Shown in pieces: positions 1 through 8,068 of a stretch of DNA of 64,000 bases (its first letter is position 1; each line of letters opens with the position of its first letter). The DNA comes from JBQLZQ01 sp052168355 (GTDB lineage Bacteria > Pseudomonadota > Alphaproteobacteria > DSM-16000 > Inquilinaceae): positions 1 through 64,000 of the forward strand of contig JBQLZQ010000023.1 in the NCBI GenBank assembly GCA_052168355.1. Reading direction: 5' to 3'. The position numbers were made by a program, and so were the translations under genes. The notes beneath the pieces were generated by a model. That model worked only from the letters and a program-made list of their open reading frames with translations, was not told the DNA's origin and ran no database searches.

Positions 1-47
1 ACCGGGAACTTCTTGCCGTGGCGCCGGATCCTCACCCGAGAACGGCG

Positions 48-81
48 AAGGGCGGACCCCCCACCGGCGGTCCGCCCTTTT
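48..81. terminator. Stem-loop terminator beyond flagellin
   Basis: A perfect 11-bp stem (arms 48-58 and 69-79) with a ten-base loop lies 27 bases past the flagellin stop codon. Four T follow the right arm on the + strand, so it can also stop + strand transcription entering from the left. On the flagellin strand the U-tract is only two bases, so termination there would rely on the very stable GC stem. Confidence 0.7.
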
Positions 82-107
82 CGATGCCCGGTGACGTGTT
101 GGCAGTA

Positions 108-944
108 CTACTGGAGCAGACGCAACAGGGTCTGCGGCAACTCGTTGGCCTGGGACAAGGCCGAGACCGAGGCCTGAACCATGACCTGGGACGACACCAG
201 CCGGGCCTGCTCGGCCGCCAGATCGACGTCCATGATGGCCGACTTGGCCGCTTCCAGATTCTCGGTCGAGGTGGCGATCTGCTGGCCCCGGAACTCGAAC
301 CGGGAGATCAAAGCACCGACATTGGCCCGCGCCTCGGAGATATTGTTGATCGCCGTGTCGACCGCACCCATCGCGGTCGTGGCCAGCGCCGCGGTCGAGA
401 CCGCCCCCAGGCTCATCGTGCCGGCGGTGAAGTTGGCGAGCGGGCTCATCGCACTCATGTCAATGACGATGTTGTCGCCCACCTCGGACCCGACGAAGAA
501 GTTAACCGGGGTCGAGAACTGGCCGGTGCCGTCCAGCAGCGACTCACCGTTGAAGCGGGTGGTGTTGGCGATGCCGGTGATTTCCCCGATCAGCGCCTGA
601 TACTCCGCATCGATGAACCCGCGCTCGGTATCCGTCGGCACGCCCGACAGCGACTGGGCGGCCAGGGACTTCAACCGCTGCAGCACGTCGGAGATGCGGG
701 CCAGGCCGCCATCGGCCACCTGCAGAACCGAAGCACCCTGGGCCGCGTTGACCCCGGACTGCTGCAGCACCTTGGCATCGGCGGAAAGCCGGGTGCCGAC
801 GGCCAGACCCGCGGCGTCGTCCGACGCCTTCACGATGCGCGACCCGCTGGCCAGCTTCGCGACCGAGCTGCCGGACTGGGCCGAGTTGTAGTTCAAGAAC
901 CGCAGAGCCGTGTTCGCGGCCGTGTTCGTCGTTACCGTAGGCAT
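108..944 (-). CDS. fliC: Flagellin
   Basis: This 278-residue flagellin is the filament subunit exported through the flagellar type III apparatus. The N-terminal D0/D1 region (about 1-140) contains the typical LASGSRI and DDAAGLAVG segments. The C-terminal D0/D1 helix region (about 195-278) ends in ANELPQTLLRLLQ. The central variable region is short, as in many small alphaproteobacterial flagellins. A strong AGGAGG ribosome site precedes the ATG, and a sigma-54 promoter lies at 1016-1031, which fits late-class control by FlbD, encoded at 10.3 kb. The gene is transcribed alone, divergently from fliK. Confidence 0.95.
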   Translation of the reverse strand: MPTVTTNTAANTALRFLNYNSAQSGSSVAKLASGSRIVKASDDAAGLAVGTRLSADAKVLQQSGVNAAQGASVLQVADGGLARISDVLQRLKSLAAQSLSGVPTDTERGFIDAEYQALIGEITGIANTTRFNGESLLDGTGQFSTPVNFFVGSEVGDNIVIDMSAMSPLANFTAGTMSLGAVSTAALATTAMGAVDTAINNISEARANVGALISRFEFRGQQIATSTENLEAAKSAIMDVDLAAEQARLVSSQVMVQASVSALSQANELPQTLLRLLQ

Positions 945-1015
945 TGTGTTTCTCCTCCTGCCTCTGGATGGCCGCGTCGATGGACGCCGCGCGAAAACTG
1001 TCTCGGGCCCATTTA

Positions 1016-1031
1016 TGCAGGGGGCGTGCCA
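1016..1031 (-). promoter_or_regulatory. Sigma-54 promoter of flagellin
   Basis: Read on the minus strand this is TGGCACGCCCCCTGCA, which fits TGGCAC(G/A)-N4-TTGC(A/T) with one mismatch (C for T in the -12 element). It lies about 70 bases upstream of the flagellin start codon, a normal leader length. Sigma-54 control of flagellin through FlbD is the known arrangement in Caulobacter-type flagellar hierarchies. Confidence 0.8.
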
Positions 1032-1363
1032 AGCGGTTGGCGACCCTATTTCATGTTATATTTCAATTAGTTATGGAAGTCCATATCGGCCCAAACAACG
1101 GTTTTCGGCAAGCTTTTCCCGGTGGGAACCGGAAAGAACCGCCGCGTTCGGGAAAAATGTACCGGGTTAAGCTTAATCGGACCGGCGCACAGGCATGCCA
1201 GGAACGCCGCCCTATAGATTCATAAGGCAACCGACCGACGCCTCTCCGGCCATCGGCAAAATCGTCCGTCGCGACCATCGCGACCCGGCAATTCCGACCC
1301 TACCGGCGATCGGACGCACCCTCAAGCTATTGATCTTTATACCAGTTCCGGGACGCCAAAAGT

Positions 1364-1379
1364 TGGCCCAGCGCTTGCT
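1364..1379 (+). promoter_or_regulatory. Sigma-54 promoter of fliK-flgD-flgE
   Basis: The sequence TGGCCCAGCGCTTGCT fits the -24/-12 sigma-54 consensus, with an exact TTGCT -12 element, correct spacing, and one mismatch in the -24 element (C for A). It lies 38 bases before the fliK start codon. It would place the hook genes under FlbD and sigma-54, together with flagellin on the other strand. Confidence 0.8.
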
Positions 1380-1417
1380 TACCAAGGGCCACAACCGATC
1401 ACCGGATATGGCGTGTC

Positions 1418-3004
1418 ATGACCATTGCTTCCTTCGACATTGTAGACCGCACCTCACCGCCCGTCTTCGACCGACCCCGCTCGGCCGATGGCGAGCGGGA
1501 CAACAGCTTTTATGACATGCTGCGGCAAGAAGAGCGGACGACCCAGTCCAAGTCCGAGCCGCGGTCGGGGGACCGGGCCGCCGACAGGGCTGACGACGGG
1601 CGGCCCCGGCACGAGCCATCGCCGGCCGCCGGCCGCCAGGACGTCGCCGACGCATCCCGCACCGAGACGAACCCGCCGGCCGAAGCCCAGGACGCGGACC
1701 GTCAGGATACAGCCGCGCCGGAGGATCGGTCCTCGCCAATGCCGGCGACCGACACCGCCGACGCTGCCGAAACCGCTCCAGCCACGTCCCAGCCGGCGGC
1801 GACGCCCGACCAGGTCCAGATCCAGGTTCCCACGGTCCCGACCGTTGTCGTCGCGGCCGAGGGCCAGGCATCCGCCGATCCGACAGGCACCGCCGCCGCC
1901 GTGACCGCGGTGGCTGCCACGGACGACGCGGCGGGCCAGACCAAGACACCGTCCCAGCAGGCCACGGCGGCGGTCCAGCCGTCCGTGGCGCCGGCCGTCG
2001 ACGGGCGGTCCCCGGCGCAGACGGTTGCGGCCCAGACCACGCCGCCCGTGCCCGCATCCCCGGTACCGGCATCCTCCGTATCGGCATCCTCCGTATCGGC
2101 ATCGTCCGGGGCCGTGGACGCGACCAATGCCGACGGTGCCAACGATACCGTGGCCGATCAGCTTCTCTTGGCCGACATGCCCGGCGAGGGCGCCGATCAC
2201 GATCTGCATCAACGCCGGGACGGCCGGCTGCCGTCCACCTTGGAAAGCCTGATGAAGGCCGATGTCACGGGGCGGACCGGTGGCACGGCCGACACGACCG
2301 CCCCGCAGGCGCAGGCCGGCACAGCCGCCACAACGGCGGCCGGCAACGTGCAGGCCACATCCTCGGCGACCAGCATGGTCAGCGGCCAGGCTGCCACACC
2401 GATGGTCGCCGCCAACACCGGCGAAGCGGTCATCGCCAATGGCCCGCCGACCACACAACCGGACCTGGCCGCCCCCTCGTCCACCCCATCATCCGTGGGT
2501 GCCGTCCAGCCGGCGCCCGGCAACCCGTCCGCTCAGGCCCTGGCGACGATGGCCGCCGTGAACCGGGCCGCGCAGGCCGGGCCGCCGGTCCATGAGCAGG
2601 TCTCGATCCGGCTGCAGAAGGCCGCCGGCGACGGGATCGACCGGTTCACCATGCAGCTTCGCCCCGCCGATCTCGGCCGGGTCGACATCGCCATGGAGGT
2701 CGGCCACGACGGCCGGGTCCAGGCCATCGTGTCGGCCGATCGGCCGGAAACCCTGCATCTCCTTCAGCGCGATGCCCGCGCCCTGGAACAGGCGTTGCAG
2801 AATGCAGGGCTTCACACCGACGGCGGCAGCCTGAGCTTCGACCTTCGCGGCGGCGAGGGCCAGACACACGACGACACCGAATCTGGCGCAGGCAGTGCCG
2901 ATCCCAACCACCTGTCGCCTTCCGACATCGACGCGATGCCGGCCAGCGCCCTAACGCCATCGGAGCTCCGGGTGAGCCTCGGCGGCGTGGACCTCAGGGT
3001 TTAG
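1418..3004 (+). CDS. fliK: Flagellar hook-length control protein FliK
   Basis: FliK measures hook length and switches the export apparatus to late substrates. The protein has 528 residues. The first ~370 are low-complexity, rich in Ala, Thr, Pro and Asp, as usual for the ruler part. The conserved C-terminal Flg_hook domain (about 390-475) contains the FTMQLRPADLGRVDIAMEV core, in which an LxPxxLGxV motif is diagnostic. It opens a fliK-flgD-flgE operon and ends 10 bases before flgD. The ATG has no obvious Shine-Dalgarno. A 15-bp tandem repeat lies inside the ruler part. Confidence 0.9.
   Translation: MTIASFDIVDRTSPPVFDRPRSADGERDNSFYDMLRQEERTTQSKSEPRSGDRAADRADDGRPRHEPSPAAGRQDVADASRTETNPPAEAQDADRQDTAAPEDRSSPMPATDTADAAETAPATSQPAATPDQVQIQVPTVPTVVVAAEGQASADPTGTAAAVTAVAATDDAAGQTKTPSQQATAAVQPSVAPAVDGRSPAQTVAAQTTPPVPASPVPASSVSASSVSASSGAVDATNADGANDTVADQLLLADMPGEGADHDLHQRRDGRLPSTLESLMKADVTGRTGGTADTTAPQAQAGTAATTAAGNVQATSSATSMVSGQAATPMVAANTGEAVIANGPPTTQPDLAAPSSTPSSVGAVQPAPGNPSAQALATMAAVNRAAQAGPPVHEQVSIRLQKAAGDGIDRFTMQLRPADLGRVDIAMEVGHDGRVQAIVSADRPETLHLLQRDARALEQALQNAGLHTDGGSLSFDLRGGEGQTHDDTESGAGSADPNHLSPSDIDAMPASALTPSELRVSLGGVDLRV
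2054..2113 (+). repeat. 15-bp tandem repeat within fliK
   Basis: Four in-frame 15-base units start at 2054, 2069, 2084 and 2099. Units two and three are identical (GCATCCTCCGTATCG) and the outer two are diverged. They encode ASPVP-ASSVS-ASSVS-ASSGA. Being a multiple of three, copy-number change would lengthen or shorten the FliK ruler region without a frameshift. Confidence 0.8.
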
Positions 3005-3013
3005 GAGAGCATA

Positions 3014-3685
3014 ATGGAGATATCCAACACATCGGCGACCGCGCAAGGCAGTTCGACAGCCAACGCCCGGACCCAGATCAGCGAGACGTACGACAGCTTT
3101 CTGACCCTGCTGACGACGCAACTGCAATACCAGGATCCGACGTCCCCGCTGGACACCAACGAGTTTACCAACCAGCTTGTCCAGTTTACCCAGGTCGAAC
3201 AGCAGATCCAAGGCAACGAACAGCTTGAAACCCTGGTCGCGCTCCAGGGCGCCAGCCAGATTTCGCTGGCGGCTTCGCTGGTCGGCAAGGATGTCGAGGT
3301 GGAAGGCAATGCCCTGGACTATACCGGGGACGGCGACCTGACCTTCGGTTATGACCTGGAGCGCCAGGCCGATTCGGCGACCATCAACATTCTGGATGAA
3401 GGCGGCACCATCGTCTACTCGACCACGGGCAATACCCTGGCCGGCGAGCACGACTTTGTCTGGAACGGCCTGGACGGCAATGGCGACACGGTGCCCAACG
3501 GCACGTACAGGGCCCAGATCGTCGCGACCGATAGCGAGGGCGAGCCCGTAGCGGCCTTCCCGACCGTCGCCGTCAAGGTGACCGGCGTGGAGCTGGCTGA
3601 CGGCGGCGTACGCCTGGAGGTCGGCAAGTACACCATCGGTCTGAACGACGTCCTATCCATCCGTGACGGCGGCGCCGCCATCTAG
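3014..3685 (+). CDS. flgD: Flagellar hook assembly protein FlgD
   Basis: FlgD caps the growing hook and is needed for FlgE polymerisation. The 223-residue protein has the conserved N-terminal core with LTTQLQYQDPTSPLDTNEF followed by a QLVQFTQVEQQ segment (about 30-65). The C-terminal Ig-like FlgD domain (about 100-180) includes VWNGLDGNGDTVPNG. A GGAGAG ribosome site precedes the ATG. It sits directly between fliK and flgE, the usual hook-gene order. Confidence 0.95.
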   Translation: MEISNTSATAQGSSTANARTQISETYDSFLTLLTTQLQYQDPTSPLDTNEFTNQLVQFTQVEQQIQGNEQLETLVALQGASQISLAASLVGKDVEVEGNALDYTGDGDLTFGYDLERQADSATINILDEGGTIVYSTTGNTLAGEHDFVWNGLDGNGDTVPNGTYRAQIVATDSEGEPVAAFPTVAVKVTGVELADGGVRLEVGKYTIGLNDVLSIRDGGAAI

Positions 3686-3759
3686 GCACCGCCCACCCCT
3701 TAGATCGCCCCTCGGGCGACCCTCAAGATGACGACCGCGTGCGGTAAAGGAGAAGAACG

Positions 3760-5598
3760 ATGAGTATTTACGGTGCCATGTTCTCGGGCGTGTCGGGCCT
3801 CGCGGCGCAGAGCCGGTCCCTCGGCATGATCTCGGACAACATCTCGAACGTGAACACGATCGGGTACAAGGGCAGCAAGGCCCAGTTCTCCACGCTGGTC
3901 ACCCAGGGGGCCACCCGGACGAGCTACACGCCGGGCGGCGTCCAGACCCGGACACAGCAGATGGTCGACCGTCAGGGGCTGCTCCAAGCTTCCGATTCGG
4001 CCACCGACGTCGCCGTGTCCGGCAACGGGTTCTTTGTCGTCAACGATTCGGCGGCGCCCACGTTCGGCGCCGGATACCAGTTCACCCGCGCCGGGTCGTT
4101 CGCGCCCGACAGCGAGGGACGGTTGCGGAACACGGCCGGCTTCTACCTGCAGGGCTGGCGCCTCAACCCCGACGGCACCTACGTCAATGGCGGCGGTGGC
4201 ACCGGCAGCGTGCTGACCGATCTCGAGACCGTCGATGTCAACGTGGCCACCGGCAGCGTCAAGTCGACCGAAAGCATCACCGTCGCCGCCAACCTGCCGG
4301 GCGCCGCCAACGTCATCGCGCCGGCCGCGACCACCACCATCACCCAGTCCGGGACCATCGGCCGGTCCGCCACGCTGCCCAACAGCACCAGCCAGACCGT
4401 CACCATCTATGACGATACCGGCGCTCCCTACACCGTAACCCTGTCCTATACCCAGACCGCGGTCGGCGCTTCGGCCACACCGGGCCCGGCAGTGGCGGTC
4501 GGCTGGGACGCCCAGGTCACGGCCATCACCGATGCCACGGGCGCCAATGCCCTGACCGCCGCCCACACGGCCATTCCGCTGACCTACGATTTCGACAGCG
4601 GCGCGCTGACCTCCGCCGCGAGCGTCAACATCGACTTCAACGCCCTGACCACGGGCCCCAGCTTCAACGCCGGCGGCAACATCGCCATGAGCATGGCCGG
4701 CACCGTGTCGACGGCGAGCAGCACCAATGTCGCCGCCGCGGTCGACGGGTCCGCCAGCCTCGCCTATTCGGCCCTTGGCGACACCTCGCCGATGACGGTT
4801 CAGATCTTCGACAGTCTGGGTGTCGCCTATAACGTCACCCTGCGCTATGTCAAAAGCGGCGTGACGACGGGGTCCCCACAGACCGCGACCTGGGACATCT
4901 ACGTCCAGAACGTGACCGAGGTTTCGACGGGCAACTCCCTGCCCGGTTCGCCGTCGAACCCCTCCAACCCCGGCACCTGGGGCGCCCCCATCGGCAACGT
5001 GACCTTCAATGAGGTCGGGCAGATGGTGTCGACCAGCGACCAGGGCGCACCGGCGGCCGGCGATCCGCTGACGGTGACCATGGACATGACGCCTTTTACG
5101 CTGTCCAACGGCGCCACTTGGGTCAATACCGGCACCAACGCCATGACCATCAATGTCGGTAACGCCCAGAGCCTGGGTGGACTGACCCAGTTCTCATCGG
5201 AATACATCGTGAACAAGATCGACCAGGACGGTGTCCAGTTCGGCGCCTTTGCCGGGGTCGAGATCGATGAGCTGGGCTTCGTGACCGCGCTCTTCACCAA
5301 CGGCCGGCAGCTTCGCGTCTACCAGGTGCCCCTGGCCACCTTCCCCAACGCCAACGGCCTGAAGGGTGGCACCGGCAACGTCTATCAGCAGACCGATGAA
5401 TCCGGCGCCTACTTCCTGAGAGAATCCAGCCAGGGCGGCGCGGGCAACATCATCGCCAGCGCCCTGGAATCGTCGACGGTGGATCTGGCCACCGAGTTCA
5501 CCGCGATGATCGTCACCCAGAGGGCCTATTCGGCCAGCGCCAAGATCATCACGACGTCCGACGAAATGCTGGACGAACTGATCCGCATCAAGCGGTAG
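3760..5598 (+). CDS. flgE: Flagellar hook protein FlgE
   Basis: FlgE is the subunit of the hook, the universal joint between rod and filament. At 612 residues it is longer than enterobacterial FlgE (about 400), because of an enlarged central D1/D2 region with many Thr/Ser/Ala stretches. The N-terminal rod/hook motif (MSIYGAMFSGVSGLAAQS, then NISNVNTIGYKGS) and the C-terminal helix (about 575-612, TQRAYSASAKIITTSDEML) are well conserved. A strong AAAGGAG site precedes the ATG. It is the third gene of the fliK-flgD-flgE operon. Confidence 0.96.
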   Translation: MSIYGAMFSGVSGLAAQSRSLGMISDNISNVNTIGYKGSKAQFSTLVTQGATRTSYTPGGVQTRTQQMVDRQGLLQASDSATDVAVSGNGFFVVNDSAAPTFGAGYQFTRAGSFAPDSEGRLRNTAGFYLQGWRLNPDGTYVNGGGGTGSVLTDLETVDVNVATGSVKSTESITVAANLPGAANVIAPAATTTITQSGTIGRSATLPNSTSQTVTIYDDTGAPYTVTLSYTQTAVGASATPGPAVAVGWDAQVTAITDATGANALTAAHTAIPLTYDFDSGALTSAASVNIDFNALTTGPSFNAGGNIAMSMAGTVSTASSTNVAAAVDGSASLAYSALGDTSPMTVQIFDSLGVAYNVTLRYVKSGVTTGSPQTATWDIYVQNVTEVSTGNSLPGSPSNPSNPGTWGAPIGNVTFNEVGQMVSTSDQGAPAAGDPLTVTMDMTPFTLSNGATWVNTGTNAMTINVGNAQSLGGLTQFSSEYIVNKIDQDGVQFGAFAGVEIDELGFVTALFTNGRQLRVYQVPLATFPNANGLKGGTGNVYQQTDESGAYFLRESSQGGAGNIIASALESSTVDLATEFTAMIVTQRAYSASAKIITTSDEMLDELIRIKR

Positions 5599-5616
5599 GC
5601 GTAACCCTCTTGCCGG

Positions 5617-5665
5617 TCCCGGATAACCCTTAATCCCAGGGTTTCCGGGACATCGGGGCCCCGAT
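5617..5665 (+). terminator. Tandem hairpins after flgE
   Basis: An almost perfect stem pairs TCCCGGATAACCC (5617-5629) with GGGTTTCCGGGA (5639-5650). It is followed at once by the perfect palindrome ATCGGGGCCCCGAT (5652-5665). No U-tract follows, so this is a probable factor-assisted terminator or 3'-end stabilising structure for the hook operon. Confidence 0.5.
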
Positions 5666-5769
5666 CTTGCCACATCGTTAACCCCGTTCTTTAGGCGTTT
5701 CTTAAAGCCCTTAGGGTACGGTCACGGAACTATGAACACGAACGACGGATATCAGAAGAGGCAGCGGTC

Positions 5770-6054
5770 ATGACCTGGCAGGACAGTAGCCCTCGCCGCA
5801 GCGTCATTGGGCCGGCAGGACGGCCCTTGACCCTCGAAGACCTACCGCCGCCGACCACCAAGCGGTGGGTCAGCCGGCGCAAAGCCGAAGTTGTGGCGGC
5901 CGTAAGATGCGGTCTCTTGAGCCTGGAAGACGCGTGCCGCCGGTACAACCTTTCGGTCGAGGAGTTCCTGTCCTGGCAGCGGCTGATCGACGGCCATGGC
6001 GTCGCCGGCCTCCGCGCCACGCGGCTGCAGGACTACCGCCCCACGGTCAGGTAG
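5770..6054 (+). CDS. sciP: CtrA inhibitor SciP (DUF1153 family)
   Basis: SciP is a small helix-turn-helix protein that binds CtrA and blocks CtrA-activated transcription in swarmer cells, as shown in Caulobacter. This 94-residue protein matches the whole DUF1153 domain: the GPAGRPLTLEDLPPP lead, the TKRWVSRRKAEVVAAV segment, the GLLSLEDACRRYNLSVEEF helices, and a WQRLIDGHG tail. It is alone between the hook operon and the fliF operon. CtrA itself lies at 18.6 kb. The upstream region contains TTAA clusters, so feedback by CtrA is plausible but not proven. Confidence 0.9.
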   Translation: MTWQDSSPRRSVIGPAGRPLTLEDLPPPTTKRWVSRRKAEVVAAVRCGLLSLEDACRRYNLSVEEFLSWQRLIDGHGVAGLRATRLQDYRPTVR

Positions 6055-6082
6055 CCAAGGGCCCGACACCGATCTCCCACAC

Positions 6083-6124
6083 GTCAAAAAAAGGCGCCGC
6101 CCGACAGCACTCAGGCGGCGCCTT
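6083..6124 (-). terminator. Strong hairpin whose U-tract is on the minus strand
   Basis: A perfect 11-bp stem (AAGGCGCCGCC at 6091-6101, complement at 6114-6124) has a 12-base loop. The run of A immediately left of the stem (6086-6092) becomes a long U-tract only for minus-strand transcription. On the + strand only TT follows. It ends sciP transcription weakly at best and is an excellent minus-strand terminator, although no minus-strand gene is visible nearby. Confidence 0.6.
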
Positions 6125-6202
6125 CCGCATGCCTTTCCAGACCCGTCCGCTGGTCTCAAGCCAAACAATCGAATTCAAAAATTTATGTTTCGTTTCTGTA
6201 GC

Positions 6203-6220
6203 TTAACATTAATCAATTAG
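6203..6220. promoter_or_regulatory. TTAA-rich candidate CtrA region before fliF
   Basis: TTAA occurs at 6203-6206 and 6209-6212, followed by CAATTAG, and another TTAA lies at 6263-6266. In this GC-rich sequence such clusters are rare. CtrA sites have the form TTAA-N7-TTAA, and the fliF operon is CtrA-controlled in Caulobacter. The spacing here does not fit the consensus exactly, so this is a weak call. Confidence 0.3.
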
Positions 6221-6346
6221 CTTTCTACGCCTTAGGGAAGGGCGGCAATTTTTGCCGGGATGTTAACGTTCTTTTCATGCCGCAACCGCTAACGTTTGCC
6301 ACGGTCAAAAGACCTGGCCCCTCCGCCCACGACATGCAGGCAGGCA

Positions 6347-8029
6347 GTGAACGCTTTCGCTCAAACCATGCGAAACCTGGGACCCATGCGGCTTGCCGCC
6401 ATGGGTGCGGTTGCGGCTGGCCTGATCGGCTTTTTCATCTTTATCACCACCCAGCTTTCGTCGGCCAACATGTCGTTGCTCTACAGCGACCTGGAGCTGA
6501 GTGACAGCAGCCAGATCGCCGCCCAGCTGGACACCCTTGGCGTGCCGTTCGAATTGCGGGCCGACGGGGCCACCATCATGGTCCCCGCCGATCAGGTCGA
6601 CCGCCTGCGCCTGGTCATGGCCCAGGACGGCCTGCCCAAGGGCGGCTCGCTCGGCTACGAGATCTTCGACCGGTCCGACGGATTCGGAACCACCAACTTT
6701 ATGCAGAATATCAATCGCTTGCGCGCCCTGGAGGGCGAGCTTGCGCGGACCATCATGACCATCGATCGGGTGCGCCAGGCGCGCGTCCATCTGGTCATGC
6801 CCGAACGCCAGCTGTTCAGCCGGGAACGGGACGAACCGACCGCCTCGGTCTTTCTGCGGGTCGGGGGCGGCGAACTCGGGTCGGTGCAGATCGCCGCCAT
6901 TCAACATCTGGTGGCCTCCGCCGTGCCGCGGCTGCAACCGCAGAACATTTCCGTCGTCGACGATCGGGGCAATCTTCTGGCCAGGGGTCCCGGCGGCGAC
7001 GCCGACGATTTGCGGCTTGCCACCGCCGAGGAGATGCGGCGCAGCTATGAAAAACGCCTGACCCGTACCATCGAGGATCTTCTGGCCCAGACCATCGGTC
7101 CGGGCCGGGTCAGGGCCGAGGTGTCCGCGGACATGGATTTCGACCGCATCACGACCAGTTCGGAGACCTTCGACCCCAACAGCCAGGTGGCCAGGTCCAC
7201 CCAACTGGTGGAGGAGAGCGCCGAGGCCAACGAGGGTGACGGGTTCGACCCGGTCACCGTTGCCGACAATCTGCCCGAACCCGACGGGCTGGACGCCGGC
7301 GGCGGTGCCTCGGCGACCAATAAGACCAACAGGCTGGAAGAAACCGTCAATTACGAGATCAGCAAAACCGTTCAGAGTTCCGTCCGCGAGGTCGGGTCGG
7401 TCAAGCGCCTGTCGGTCGCGGTTCTGGTCGACGGCACCTACACCACCGACGCCGAGGGCGTGACCACCTACGAACCCCGCCCCCAGGAGGCGTTGGACCG
7501 TATCGCGACCCTGGTCCGCTCGGCCGTCGGTTTCGACGAGGCCCGCGGCGATGTGCTGGAAGTCATCACCATGCCCTTCGTCCCGGTCGACGATCCGTTT
7601 CTGGAGGAGGAGACGGGCGGACCGTTCGGGATCGGCAAGGATGACCTGCTTCGACTGGCCGAGATCGTGGTGCTGGGCATCGTCGCCATCCTGGTTCTCC
7701 TGCTGGTCGTCCGTCCCGTTCTGGGCCGGATCCTTGATGCCGGTGGGGTACGCGAGGACGAGGGCGGCGACCTTCTGGCCGGGCCCAACGGCCTGCAGCT
7801 GGCCGGTCCCGGGAGCATGGCGGGCGTTCCGGGATTGCCTGGCCCCGCCGGCCTTCCGACGGCGGAAGGCGGCCCCACCGCCGAGGAAGAAATCGACGCC
7901 CTGATCGACGTCAACCAGGTCGATGGTCGGGTCCGGGCGTCGGCATTGCGGAAGGTCGGCGACATCATCGAGAAGCACCCTGAAGAAGCCGCCAACATCA
8001 TCCGAAACTGGATGTTCCAAGAAACCTAA
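6347..8029 (+). CDS. fliF: Flagellar MS-ring protein FliF
   Basis: FliF forms the MS ring in the inner membrane, the base on which motor and export gate assemble. From the GTG at 6347 the protein is 560 residues. It has TM1 at about 16-38 (LAAMGAVAAGLIGFFIFI), the YscJ/FliF ring-building domain (about 45-225), a FliF C-terminal domain, and TM2 near 440-460. A cytoplasmic tail ending NIIRNWMFQ is the FliG-binding peptide. An upstream in-frame TTG at 6296 is possible, but the GTG gives the MNAFAQTMRNLGP start usual in this class. It is the first gene of a long operon. Confidence 0.93.
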   Translation: MNAFAQTMRNLGPMRLAAMGAVAAGLIGFFIFITTQLSSANMSLLYSDLELSDSSQIAAQLDTLGVPFELRADGATIMVPADQVDRLRLVMAQDGLPKGGSLGYEIFDRSDGFGTTNFMQNINRLRALEGELARTIMTIDRVRQARVHLVMPERQLFSRERDEPTASVFLRVGGGELGSVQIAAIQHLVASAVPRLQPQNISVVDDRGNLLARGPGGDADDLRLATAEEMRRSYEKRLTRTIEDLLAQTIGPGRVRAEVSADMDFDRITTSSETFDPNSQVARSTQLVEESAEANEGDGFDPVTVADNLPEPDGLDAGGGASATNKTNRLEETVNYEISKTVQSSVREVGSVKRLSVAVLVDGTYTTDAEGVTTYEPRPQEALDRIATLVRSAVGFDEARGDVLEVITMPFVPVDDPFLEEETGGPFGIGKDDLLRLAEIVVLGIVAILVLLLVVRPVLGRILDAGGVREDEGGDLLAGPNGLQLAGPGSMAGVPGLPGPAGLPTAEGGPTAEEEIDALIDVNQVDGRVRASALRKVGDIIEKHPEEAANIIRNWMFQET

Positions 8030-8068
8030 CCACGCCGGTTAGACCACACTGCTTGTTACGAGGCCAAG

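Larger units (their letters stand above)
945..1417. other. Divergent regulatory region between flagellin and fliK
   Basis: This 473-base gene-free stretch holds the two sigma-54 promoter elements listed separately, one for each direction. The remaining sequence is AT-richer than its neighbours around 1050-1180. I see no coding potential, tRNA or clear long inverted repeat in it. FlbD enhancer (ftr-type) sites would be expected here, but I could not define one by eye. Confidence 0.6.

Noticed and set aside
1130..1155. GGAAC followed by CGTT upstream of flagellin
   Set aside because: The spacer is 15 bases, one short of the EcfG consensus, and a good sigma-54 promoter already explains this region.
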